A DNA stretch of 64,000 bases from Selaginella moellendorffii (GCF_000143415.4 NW_003314293.1:461724-525723), one strand, 5' to 3'; positions 32,201 through 42,043 are shown, counted from the first letter of the stretch. Numbers and translations: made by a program. Notes: generated by a model from the letters alone, not told the origin.

Positions 32201-34809
32201 CGCTATTGCGTTGAAGACCCAGCTGAGCATTTCCCATGCTGTACCTGGAGCTTTCTTTGGATTCGAAAGCTCCATAGCCGTCTTCAGTTCCTCAGGCACG
32301 GGTAAATTGACCTCCCTCAGATCAATTCGATTGGCCTTGTCGAACGAAGCTGGGAAGTCACTCCAGTCCCACTCTGTTGCAGGACCAATAACAAGGGTGA
32401 GTGTGAAGATGCGGACATTCGTCGGTATCTTCTTCTTAGCCATTATCCCATGGATCTCCCGCATCTCCTTGCCTTTCAACCGAGCCTTCACCTCGTTCAA
32501 GGCCTTCTAGAACTTGTGATAGGATTCGGAGTCGTAGATCATATAGTGGACTGAAGATTCCACCTCCGCAAGTCCCACCATAAAGTCAATGATGGAGCTG
32601 ACTTCGTCTGCATGAGTGATCTCCTCGTTTGTGAAGTCCATCACACAAAAGATGTTCTTGACCTGCTCATCTCCGCGGGAAACGATGCTCCTCCACCTTT
32701 GATCCTCATCCAAATTCAAGTATACCCGGTAAGGTTCTCGATAGGCCTCTGCTGCGGGGTCGAGCTGTTTCTGAAGCCGGCGGTCGACATCAATCTTAAT
32801 GAAATTTGGATACTGATCCAACTTCTCAGCTTTACTTTTCGTGGCATCCCGCAGCAGATCGATGAACTTGGGGGCCCCCTTCACGTACTCGTCGATGTCT
32901 TCATTTGACAACTCCAGCGCTTCCATCATCTCTTGCGTGGTGTCGATGCTCACCCTCTCCACGGCCACTTGCTCGAAGATCCAATCCTTCAATAGCGCAC
33001 GAGCTCTCAGAGTCGTGCACAAGTCCTCGTATGTCACAATATGGCCGGGAGTCATTTTGGTCTTGTTGAAGACAACCTCACCACGTAGAAGAGCATTAGC
33101 CACTGTCAGAAGGTCGTCGTCGTCTAGAGACCGCGAGAAACGCAAGGCGTTGAGCTTCAAATCATTGGGCTTCCGGCCGTCCTCCACACCCATTGAGTTT
33201 GGCAACTCCCCGTCATGGTACCTCCTCAGCACATCTACCCATTTGTCAAAAACAACTTTTGTCGCGAGTAGAATGTTATGGATGCTGAGTGTGTCATTGA
33301 CCCCCAGTGTTTTCGAGAGAAGACTCGAGAATTCCTGCAATGGAAATGGCGTGAGGCCACATGCTATGCCACATGCAACGAGGCTTACCTGCCAGGCGCT
33401 AGTTGCTAGTGCACGTCCTTGTCCTGGTTTTTGTGGCTTCTTCAGTTGAACCCAGAGCTTCCGTGTTCGTGCCAATGTCTCGTGCAGACCCGATTTGTAG
33501 CACGTTTCTTGCTTGACATTCTGCGCGTGGGAGATGTATATGATAGATCGGAGGGGCGAGTTGCCTTTTATCAGGCGGACAACTCTTGTCTTGAAGACTT
33601 TCTTCACCTCCTCGCCCACCATAATATCCACAACTATCTCTTGCATCGCCAAGCTAGAATGCTGCCCGGAGACGGCATAGAACCGGATGTTCTGATCGTC
33701 CAACACCTTCCTATTGATCAAGTCTGGAAACCTCGTCTCGCCCTTCATTGTTCGGTAGTAGGGGATCACGTCTGCGATGTCGGGTGTTACTGGACTTGCC
33801 AGCATCTTCTGCTTCAGTTTCTCCACCCACTCATCAGATACTAGCCTGTGGTTGTATTTGCTTTGGATGTCGATACGGCTCACGTCGATTGTATATACAT
33901 TGTTGGAATAGTAACAAGTACTATTATCTGCAACGATTTTTGCTGCCTCTTCTTGCTCTTTCTGCTCTTTGCGGCTCTTCTTTTTGGTGGGTGTAGTGTT
34001 CGAACCCGAGGCAATGGCATCACTGAGTAGCTTCTTTTTTGGAGCAGGAGAGTCGGACGTCGGCTTGAGCTTGACCACCCTTTTCTGCTTCGAGGTAGTT
34101 TCCAGATCGACCCCCTTCCCCTTTGCTTCGCGAACTGGAGTCACTCTCAACGGCTCAATGTTGGAATATAGTTTTTGAACATCGCCGTAGGTGAGGTCCG
34201 TGGATTCCATGTGATCTTCATAGACCCGCAGCGTCTTTGAAATTGTGGGCCTCCTGGACAACCTCTCCCTAGCTCCCTCTAGGAATTCCTCATAGCCGCT
34301 GCCCCCCTCCGGGAAGCCGCTAGGATGTGCAAGGTGGATCTTGAAGGCAGACGCTGTCTCTACCACAAGTGCCAGTCCATATTCTTGCATGGAACTGCAT
34401 GGAGTGTCTGTCACTTGGATGAGGATCCCCATGCATTCTTTTCTCCCACCATCTGTGTTGTACAGCCTCAGATCCTCGCCTTCTATCCCGAAAGTCCAAC
34501 TGGTGAGCTCCTCCCCCTTCTCTGCATCCACATTGACAGTGGCTGGAAGAAGAACGCAATTCCTCGCCTGTTCAGAAATGCACAACAATTAGAGCTGACA
34601 GATGAAAAGCTAGTAGCTGGAAATAACGTGAGGCCACACGCCATTCACCACTGCATCAGATGTCTTGAGGCTGCATCCTAAGATGGCGTGAGGCTACACG
34701 CCATCTGTAACCGGACTGCACTCGAGAGCCCAATCGGTGCATGCCAATGTTGCTACTGAATGGCATGTGGCCTCATGCCATTTTCTACTTGGCCTAAAAG
34801 ACTTACCAT
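29202..34809 (-). CDS. ParB-like / acidic / FCP1-like phosphatase-domain fusion gene, 11 exons, two in-frame TAG
   Basis: Exons: 34809-34807 (ATG), 34567-33389, 33334-32011, 31960-31874, 31835-31746, 31696-31553, 31505-30969, 30911-30897, 30851-30744, 30696-30112 and 30064-29202. The coding sum is 4,935 nt, exactly 1,645 codons; every intron is GT-AG and eight are phase 1. Domains: Lys-rich nuclear-signal-like stretches at 160-205; a ParB/DGQHR-like fold at about 224-335 (FYAVSGQHSSLAMQE, where GQHSS replaces the usual GQHR); a helical middle; a Lys/Ser linker; an acidic tract at 1055-1110; a Thr/Pro/Glu region; and an FCP1/NIF-type HAD domain at 1360-1570 (DLNGVL 1368-1373, GVWTS 1430-1434, Lys1481, DDSP 1500-1503). 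Asn1370 replaces the second motif Asp, so phosphatase activity is doubtful. TAG at codon 670 is shared with copy 1; TAG at codon 1053 is C-to-T in copy 2 only. The role is unknown; accessory DNA binding or regulation of the element is a guess. Confidence 0.75.
30223..30319. repeat. Two palindromes within exon 10 coding sequence (copy 2)
   Basis: 30223-30244, and 30298-30319, which is a perfect 22-bp palindrome centred on TGATCA. Both are translated (MACDHTPSE, MACAHTPSD) in a low-complexity region. The sense frame is kept in both element copies. Confidence 0.85.
30897..30911 (-). other. 15-nt micro-exon (exon 8)
   Basis: GTCGCAGAGCAAATG between introns 30912-30968 and 30852-30896. Including it keeps the frame (PSG-RRAN-VSRKD). 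The copy 1 equivalent, GTCACAGATTAAATG, is 15 nt too. Prediction from frame and splice sites only. Confidence 0.6.
31506..31873 (-). repeat. Three micro-introns carrying palindromes (copy 2)
   Basis: Introns 31836-31873 (38 nt; palindrome 31847-31868), 31697-31745 (49 nt; 31706-31727) and 31506-31552 (47 nt; 31515-31536). Each palindrome fills about half of its intron and lies between the donor and a short acceptor tail (TATAG, TTGCAG, TTGCAG). All are phase 1. Confidence 0.8.
33335..33388 (-). other. 54-nt intron 2 (or retained segment) with palindrome
   Basis: GTAAGCC...TTGCAG, palindrome at 33346-33367. Phase 0 and stop-free in copy 2, so retention would add 18 residues including VACGIACGLTPF. 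Confidence 0.65.
34568..34806 (-). other. Intron 1 of the fusion gene with three palindromes
   Basis: 239 nt with donor GTAAGT directly after the start ATG and acceptor CTGAACAG before codon 2 (GCG). Palindromes at 34760-34781, 34683-34704 and 34623-34644. Same length and structure in copy 1. Confidence 0.75.
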
Positions 34810-35618
34810 TTGAAGCCGAATGGAGGCGTGACAACCGGACTCGCTGGCGAATGTGCACTGTGTGTGCAGCGGATCGTAGCAGCAAGGCTACTCTGCCACT
34901 TACAGTTGGAGAGTGGCGCTGAAATCTCCCCGGACGCCAAGTGGGCTGCGTGTGGGTGGCGGAGTGGGCGGCGGAGTTGGCGGCGAAGTTACAAACTGGG
35001 TGTGTCTTGAAGTGGACGCCGATGCACACGAGCGCGATGCGAGCGCGAGTGTGATGCAAGCGCGAGTGGACGCCGATGCACACGAGAAACCTGTAAAGAA
35101 GTGGGAGCGCGAGTGGGAGCGCGATGCGAGCGCGAGTGGGAGCGCGATGCGAGCGCGAGTGGGAGCGCGATGCGAGCGCGAGTACGAAGCAAAATGCAAA
35201 ACCTAACCTCACACGCGCGAAATGTCACGACGGTTGGTAATCCCGCCACGTCATCATTTCTCGGACTTGGGCGCCACCATTAATTTCTGGATCGGCGCGC
35301 GCATGCGTGAAATCCAAAAGAAATCCGCAACGTCATCATTCCTCGGACTGCATGCACGCGAAATCCAAAAGAAAGATCATGATTGGGATATCATTTAATA
35401 CCCTCGCTATATTTATACCATGCATGATTGGATATTCCAAAGCATCTTGTATTTCCAAAAATGCCAGATGTTCAGCTAAATAAATTGTCAGAGGATTTGA
35501 TGTGACGTTCAAGCATGTGGGCTCATGCAATTTTGATCCTAAAAAATGCACCAAAAAATGCTCGGCGTCATCTGGCGTTATCTCTTGAATGGCGTGGGGC
35601 CGCATGCCATTTTCAGGA

Positions 35619-37473
35619 GCACATAGGAGTATATTCCTAGAATATTCTAACACGCGCGAGATTGTTTTGAGTTTCCTGGAGATCCAACCGTTAGATCGCA
35701 ACTAGATTTTACAGAATGGTATACAATGTCCTTCTTGATGACCCTGCAAAGAAGCATCTCGATCGGACACCACATGAGACCACACGAGCCTTACAATGTT
35801 TCAGGGGCATTTGCCATAGATCCGACCGTTATTTTGCTCCAAGATTCTACAGTTTGGTGTGCATTGACCTTTCCATCGACACTGCGAAGGGACATCACAA
35901 TCAGATGCGGGATCACAAGAAACCAACTTCACTAACTCTGGTTTCACCAAGATCTACATAAGGAGTTATGAAATGAAAGGACCCTCTCTATTGAAATGTG
36001 TTTATGGTCCTAGGGGCATTGTGACATATCCAAGGATTTTGCATCAAGTTCTGTATTTGCATGTTTATCAAGCTACTGAATTGCTAAACCTTAAACCCTA
36101 AACCCTAAACATGTGGCAAATGCTGCGTGAAGAAAGATGCCCTTTCTGGGCAAATGCTGTAAGAGGCAGATGCCGAGCAGATGTATCTCAGGCTAGTGAA
36201 GGGGACAAACGAAAGCTAGCAACCAAAGGAATGTAAGCAACCAAAGGAATGTAAGTAGGGCATGTGTTTGTAAGTTTAAAAATGCCTCAACCACTTAAAT
36301 TCCCAAGTAAATAAAGCTGTTTCTATTTTTGGTACAGGTAAACTTTATAGCGTGTGGGCTCATGCAATTTTGAACCCAAAAATGCACCAAAAAATGCTCG
36401 ACTAGCATTATTCTTTGAATGGCGTGTGGCCTTATATTGCCATAAATGACACAGCATAATTATTCCTTTACACGGCGAATAATCTTGGAGCACATAGGAG
36501 TATATTCCTAGAATATTCTAACACGCGCGAGATTGTTTTGAGTTTCCTGGAGATCCAACCGTTAGATCGCAACTAGATTTTACAGAATGGTATACAATGT
36601 CTTTCTTGATGATCCTGCAAAGAAGCATCTCGATCGGACACCACATGAGACCACACGAGCCTTACAATGTTTCAGGGGCATTTGCCATAGATCCGACCGT
36701 TATTTTGCTCCAAGATTCTACAGTTTGGTGTGCATTGACCTTTCCATTGACACTGCAAAGGGACATCACAATCAGATGCGGGATCACAAGAAACCAACTT
36801 CACTAACTCTGGTTTCACCAAGATCTACGTAAGGAGTTATGAAATGAAAGGACCCTCTCTATTGAAATGTGTTTATGGTCCTAGGGGCATTGTGACATAT
36901 CCAAGGATTTTGCATCAAGTTCTGTATTTGCATGTTTATCAAGCTACTGAATTGCTAAACCCTAAACCCTAAACCCTAACCCTAAACATGTGGCAAATGC
37001 TGCGTGAAGAAAGATGCCCTTTCTGGGCAAATGCTGTAAGAGGCAGATGCCGAGCAGATGTATCTCAGGCTAGCGAAGGGGACAAACGAAAGCTAGCTAT
37101 AAACATGACGGGATGCAAATAGATTACTAGGCTGGTCCTGCGAAAATCAAAAACCATAATTGAAAACATTGAAAATGCAAAAAGAAAGGTTTATAATATT
37201 TTTGAATTTTAAGCAACCAAATGAATGTAAGTAGGGCATGTGTTTGTAAGTTTAAAAATGCCTTAACCACTTAAATTCCCAAGTAAATAAAGCTGTTTCT
37301 ATTTTTGGTACAGGTAAACTTTATAGCGTGTGGGCTCATACAATTTTGAACCCAAAAATGCACCAAAAGATGCTCGACTAGCATTATTCTTTGAATGGCA
37401 TGTGGCCTTATATTGCCATAAATGGACGTACACACACAGCATAATTATTCCTTTACACGGCGAATAATCTTGG
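35619..37473. repeat. Direct duplication inside the divergent promoter (copy 2 only)
   Basis: Unit 1 is 35619-36489 (871 bp); unit 2 runs from 36490 to about 37473, with an extra 110-bp segment. Both begin GCACATAGGAGTATATTCC and end with GGCGAATAATCTTGG. Copy 1 has a single unit. A degenerate palindrome sits in each unit or at its edge (35590, 36419, 37396). Confidence 0.85.
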
Positions 37474-38009
37474 CGCGGATCGCTGACATGGCATGGCAAA
37501 GTTCGAATCACTGACATGGCACAGCTGGATCGAGGCAAGGACATGATGTGACAAAGTTCAACCTCCGACAGCAAAGTCTAGAAGCTACTCAGTTTGAAAT
37601 TTGCCAGAGGAATCATAAGATCTGGTTTGTCAGAGGATTTGATGTGACGTTCAAGCGTGTGTTATTTTTGAATTCTCGAACTCATTCCTAGGTCTATCAT
37701 TTTTGTGCGCCGTGTTCTTGGTTCCGCTGACCGCAGTGAGCGCTGCTTGTGTAAGCGGCGTTGTGAGCTGTGGTTTATGCGTCTACAAGCGGTTGCGGCA
37801 TTGCGAGCGCCATTGCGAGTGGCAGTTTATGCGAGTGGCAGTTTGTGCGAGCGGCGCTACGAGCAGTTGCGGTGTTGCGAGCGGCGCTACGAGTAGTTGC
37901 GGTGTTGCGAGCGGCACTGTCTTTGGTGTGGCTACCGCTTCCTCTTGATATTCGGCACTTGTGCTTCCTGGTATGTTCACCATGGAATGGTTTAGGACCA
38001 CATTTAGAA

Positions 38010-38199
38010 ATGGCATGAGGCCACATGCCATCTTGGGCCCTTGCAATTTCATGGCTAGCGTATTGTCATGTATGTTTTTACTTGCCTGCAGCTGTGTGTA
38101 TATCAAGATGGCATGAGGCCTCATGCCAATTTTGTGAATGCGAAATTTCATGTGGGTGTCAATAGCATGTTTGAATAATGGCATGTGGCCTCATGCTAT
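38010..38199. repeat. Three palindromes in the transposase leader intron (copy 2)
   Basis: 38010-38031, 38108-38129 (core TGGCATGAGGCCTCATGCCA, a perfect 20-bp palindrome) and 38178-38199. Confidence 0.85.
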
Positions 38200-38281
38200 T
38201 GAGGTTGTTTGGTGTGTTATGATTTAGGCCATTCTCCAATCATTTTTTGTATGGTCTTAACTTCTTTTCTGCACTTTCAGA

Positions 38282-41200
38282 ATGGCCTTCAGGGTTGGGG
38301 AAAAGGTTTACATTTTGAATGGTGGGAAGAGAGTTGCAAAAGGGACCCTTGTGTTTATGGATCGGAACTTTGTTATACACTGTCAAAGGCTTGGGGAAGG
38401 CAATGCTGCTGTATCAGTAGAGACTGTCTTCGATGGGAATGTGGTCGCTATTGAACGAGGAGAGATGGTCGTCGGGGTAAATGTTGTTGTTGCCTTGAAA
38501 AATCTTCAGAAGAAAGCAGATGTTGGGGACAGCGCAAGTGCGACGCATGTTCCCTCCGTGGATCTTAAGAACCGTGCTACATGGATTCAGGCAAAGGTGT
38601 TTCTAAACAACCCCGAGGGGGAGGTGGTAGCTGAGGGCTTAGCCACAGTTGTCGATCCAAGAGATGCGGTTGCTAATCAAGAATTGGGCTGGGATGATAT
38701 TGGAGTTGCAATTTTAGAGGTTGTTGACACAGAAGAAAACAGTCTGACTATTGAAAGCATTGTGCGGTGGAAATTGAGGCATTTAGTGTTTGAGAATGTG
38801 AAGGATTCACAATCAAACACCACTACAACTGATGACAGAACATCTCTTCATGGGAAAAGAAAGTACACCTTCCTACAGCGCAGCCAAAGGGATCTGAGCA
38901 ACGAACCGAAAAGGCAGAAAATGGCGATGGAGGTTCGAATGGTCTCGACAGTTGCTTGTTGCAAGAGGAGGTGCTATCAACATGCTGATTGGGATGCTAT
39001 TGAAGAGGAGAGAGCAAGATACAAGACATTGTCCTGGAAGGCAGCTCGCAATTTTGTGTATGAGGCATTACGGTCATCTGTTGATGCTTCAGAACATCAG
39101 GTGGGGGGCATGGTCTTCCAGAGGGGTTTGGTCTGCATGAAGGCATGGAGAATCATTTATGGAGTCCCTCGAACCACATTCTACAGAATCAAAACTGAGT
39201 TCGAGGAACAAAGGGTTCAACAGGCAGTCCATGGGAACGACGGTACGCACAAAACCAGGGGTCATGTTGTATATGGAGAGGCAATCTTCAAGAGGTTTGT
39301 CGAGACATGTAGCGAGCAGCAACCACATAAAACCCGCCTCTTGGAAGATGGAACACGAGACACCCAACGAGTTCTCCCTTCCATGTATACCAAGGGGGCC
39401 ATATTGGAAGATGTGAATCGGGAACTCCAGAGTAATGGCTACAGGAAGCTGAGCCAATCTAGATTTAGTAGATTGTGGAGCAACAGGTTCAGGGATGTGA
39501 GTATAGGAAAGTACTCCAGCTTTTCAAAGTGTGACGAGTGCACTGCTATCAAAATGGCTTTGTCGAAGAATTCTTGCAGCGCTCAAGAGCGAGAGACGTT
39601 GGTTAGAAGGCGGCTCGACCACAACATCGAGCAGAGAAGCTGCAGGACTGCATATTATCATAACAGGATTCTCTCCATGGAGAGACCTGACTCTTACCTC
39701 TGCATCATCCACGACAAAATGGATCAGAAAAAGACGTGCTTACCTCGACTCAATCCTGCCCCCAAGGCAATCTCTTCATCCATGCAGCTGCCTGTGTCTC
39801 TGTTTGGCATAATCGCTCATGGGCATGGTGCCCAGAACTATGGGAACTTCTTTGTACCTCTATGGGGTGGGGGGGGTGCAAACATGATGATTGCGTCCTT
39901 AGCAAAACACTTAAGGTCTCTGCAAAGTGCGCAGACTGAGCTGAACGGCCAACCCTTGCATAAGGCCCTTGTCGATCGAACCCCATACAGGGTTCAGCTG
40001 GAGGAGGAGCAAAGGCTTGCAGTATCGCGTGGGGCCCCATGCCATCCCAGTGAATATGTTGGCCGTCAGATTGTAGGGTTATCACGTGAGGCCTCATGCC
40101 ATTACGACGAGGCTGGTCGCCCGGTGAATGCACAGCCTCATCCAAACGAAGCAGAATCTCAAGGAAGTTCTTGCGGCCGATGTGGCCTTCCACCCCATCT
40201 TCTGCTCCAAACAGACAATGCTGGCAGTGAGAACAAAAACATGTACGTCTTCGCGTACTTGGCGATGCTTGTTGCCAAAGGCATATTTGAAACGGTTACA
40301 CTTGGCTTTCTCATGGTTGGGCACACTCATGAAGACGTCGATGCCATGTTCAGTCACCTGGCAGAGTCCCTCCGGCGATCCAATGTCCTCACCCTCCCAC
40401 AACTCTACGATGAATTCCAAAATTGCATCAAAGGCACTGTTGAAGCTGCACTTGTGACAGAGGTTCCAGACTTTAAGGGGTTTGTAAGAGGCTACATCAG
40501 GGACGGATCCAAAACGCTGATTGGCCACTCCAAGCCTCTTCAGTTTCATTTCAGCATGCGTGACGGTGCTCCAGTGATGAGGTACAAGATGAGAGAATGG
40601 GACACAGTGTGGCTGCCAGTGGACGGCATTGAACTCTTCAAGAGAGATCCCATAACTGGGGAACCTATGATTCCTCAGGGTTCCCCACGGCCGATGCACC
40701 CGGATGGACTCAAAGACCAGGAAAGTATAGTGGCCGGGATTAGACAGCATATTGCCTTCTGGAAGAGGGGGTTGGTGTTTGGTGGAGAATCCTATTTTAA
40801 GAGGTGCAAGCCTTTGCTCGAATACTGGGAGAAGATTATATCTGCTATCCAAAATGGGCCGGTTGTATATGAAGAATTGGAAGAGTCCTTTTGGCCAGAA
40901 CCCAGAGCACCAGATAGTAGCGGAACAATGTCCTCTGGAAATGCAGTGACAGATAACGATGTTGAGGATCACTATTGTGGGCCGAGGAACAAGAAGCCGG
41001 ATTCAGCATTCAATCCAGTACAAGTCTGCAAAGGAATGGTCGTGCTTGTCAGACCCAGTAATAAAAAACAAATGATATGGGTGGGGCGCTGCATCACTGA
41101 TGCAGAGGAGGATGCGGAAACTAACTCCTTCAATATAACTGTGGAGTGGTTCAAGCCAAGTTCCGGATATACGAAGGATTGCCTAGAAAAGAGATGGGTG

Positions 41201-41423
41201 CTGAATCCAAGGGATCCCAGCATGAGCATATCGGTGGATAATGTTGTGCATGGTTGGATGCGGAAGCAGAGTGCCACCATCACCTTGCCAGACCATACAA
41301 GAGATGCAGCAAGAGCATTCATAACCCGGGTTCAAGGTGAGATTCATTAATATTCCTTTACTAAGTTTCTAATGTATTTTATTTCAAGGTGAACAATCCG
41401 AATCTGAATCAGAGGAGGCGTGA
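38282..41423 (+). CDS. DUF7869/Sola-like DDD transposase (1,029 aa), intact
   Basis: Exons 38282-41336 and 41389-41423, joined over a 52-nt phase-1 intron (GTGAGA...TTTCAAG); splicing extends the protein to a GEQSESESEEA tail. The start ATG lies one base after a TTTCAG acceptor. Layout: two beta-rich repeats at 1-75 and 95-170; a basic linker (GKRKYTF, PKRQKM); CCKRRC 226-231; helical DNA-binding-like segments at 240-400; CDEC 418-421; then an RNase H-like core with IIHDKMD (Asp478/Asp481), QTDNAGSENKN (Asp645) and GHTHEDVDAMF (681-690), which together give plausible D-D-D catalytic residues. The DNxxxENKN and GHTHEDVD pair is the hallmark of DUF7869 proteins and resembles Sola-type transposases. 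Residues 580-615 include two translated palindromes. It likely cuts and joins the element ends in the nucleus. Copy 1 is broken. Confidence 0.85.
40024..40102. repeat. Two palindromes translated within the transposase
   Basis: 40024-40045 (encodes SRGAPCHP) and 40081-40102 (encodes LSREASCH). They lie in a loosely conserved stretch just before the QTDNAG motif. The copy 1 pair has drifted and one indel of 3 bp is present, so the frame has been kept. Confidence 0.75.
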
Positions 41424-41862
41424 TGGCATGTGGCCCTTTGCACTAGTATATCTTAATACCGGTCTGAGAAATAGAATGGCATGTGCCCTCAGGCCTTTTA
41501 CTAACTCACCTTTGAAAGAAATGCAAGCCTCTATGTCGTAAAAAAAAGGTACTAGAGAAATTCCTTAATAATATGAATGTTATTTAGTTTCATGAAAATA
41601 CACTAAGGGTCAAATGAGTTAAATGACTTCTCCAGACTAGCAATGCCTCTTGCTACACCTTCACAATTAGATTCGTTAGAAAAAGATAACATTGAATAAT
41701 ATCTAAATGTTCTCACCATTAAGTTATATGTCTGGCTAATAGGAATGACGTTCATCTTGGAAAGCTCACCACACGCTCAATGAACAAACAAATAGTGTGT
41801 GCGCGCATGCCATCGCTCTTCTTTAGCTTCAGATTCGGCTTGTTCACCTTGACAATGAGATT
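41384..41862. repeat. Inverted pair at the transposase 3' end
   Basis: The last-exon sequence (CAAGGTGAACAATCCGAATC..., 41386-41431) recurs inverted at about 41808-41855 (CAAGGTGAACAAGCCGAATC on the minus strand). The pair is about 45 bp long and includes half palindromes. It is conserved in copy 1 (7155-7200 and 6636-6683). Confidence 0.7.
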
Positions 41863-42015
41863 TTTTATACAACCAGATGGACTCAGTCTGGACACAAAGT
41901 CACCGCGCTAGTCACCATGCCCCAGATATGTCTAGCCCCTGGACAAAAAACATATAATTTCACGTCATTTTCAAATACTTGAAAATTTGTACCTAGTCCC
42001 ATTTTACTGAATAAA
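41424..42015. other. 3' flank of the transposase gene to the right TIR
   Basis: No gene. Degenerate palindromes at about 41423-41444 and 41476-41497, plus the inverted arm noted above. Confidence 0.6.
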
Positions 42016-42039
42016 TCCCACTTTAACGAAATAGAGCTT
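42016..42039 (-). repeat. Right terminal inverted repeat of copy 2
   Basis: Reverse complement of the left end with C for T at position 6. The outer end of copy 1 (6445) shares it with two differences in its first 20 bases. Confidence 0.9.
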
Positions 42040-42043
42040 TACT
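42040..42043. repeat. Right target-site duplication of copy 2 (TACT)
   Basis: Direct partner of 28756-28759. Confidence 0.9.

Larger units (their letters stand above)
34810..38281. promoter_or_regulatory. Divergent intergenic and leader region of copy 2
   Basis: From left: the fusion-gene leader with a GAGCGCGAGTGGGAGCGCGA-type minisatellite (about 35020-35190); an AT-rich central part; a 0.9-kb direct duplication (35619-36489 and 36490 to about 37473), each unit holding a telo-box run (AAACCCTAAACCCTAAA near 36094 and 36957); and the GC-rich transposase leader (about 37690-37950, GAGCGGCGCTACGAG units). Last is a probable leader intron, 37972 (GTATGT) to 38280 (TTTCAG), with three palindromes. 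Telo-boxes are known plant promoter elements. The 81-codon ORFs in each duplicate are frameshifted in copy 1 and are probably not genes. Confidence 0.6.
28760..42039 (+). mobile_element. Giant TIR DNA element, copy 2 (13,280 bp, near-complete)
   Basis: Bounded by 24-bp inverted ends that differ at one base (AAGCTYTATTTCGTTAAAGT and four more bases) and by a TACT duplication. It carries two divergent genes: an intact DUF7869/Sola-like transposase (38282-41423, plus) and an 11-exon ParB-like/FCP1-like fusion (29202-34809, minus). They share a 3.5-kb intergenic region. About twenty copies of a 22-bp palindrome are scattered through introns, leaders and parts of the coding sequence. A 4-bp duplication with a D-D-D type core is compatible with the Sola superfamily; that placement is inference. 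The element size and the second gene are not what I know of described Sola elements. Confidence 0.92.

Noticed and set aside
35716-36832. Two nearly identical 81-codon ORFs in the divergent promoter of copy 2
   Set aside because: They are duplicates of one another. The copy 1 counterpart (11509-11754) is frameshifted in the middle, so there is no sign of coding selection.
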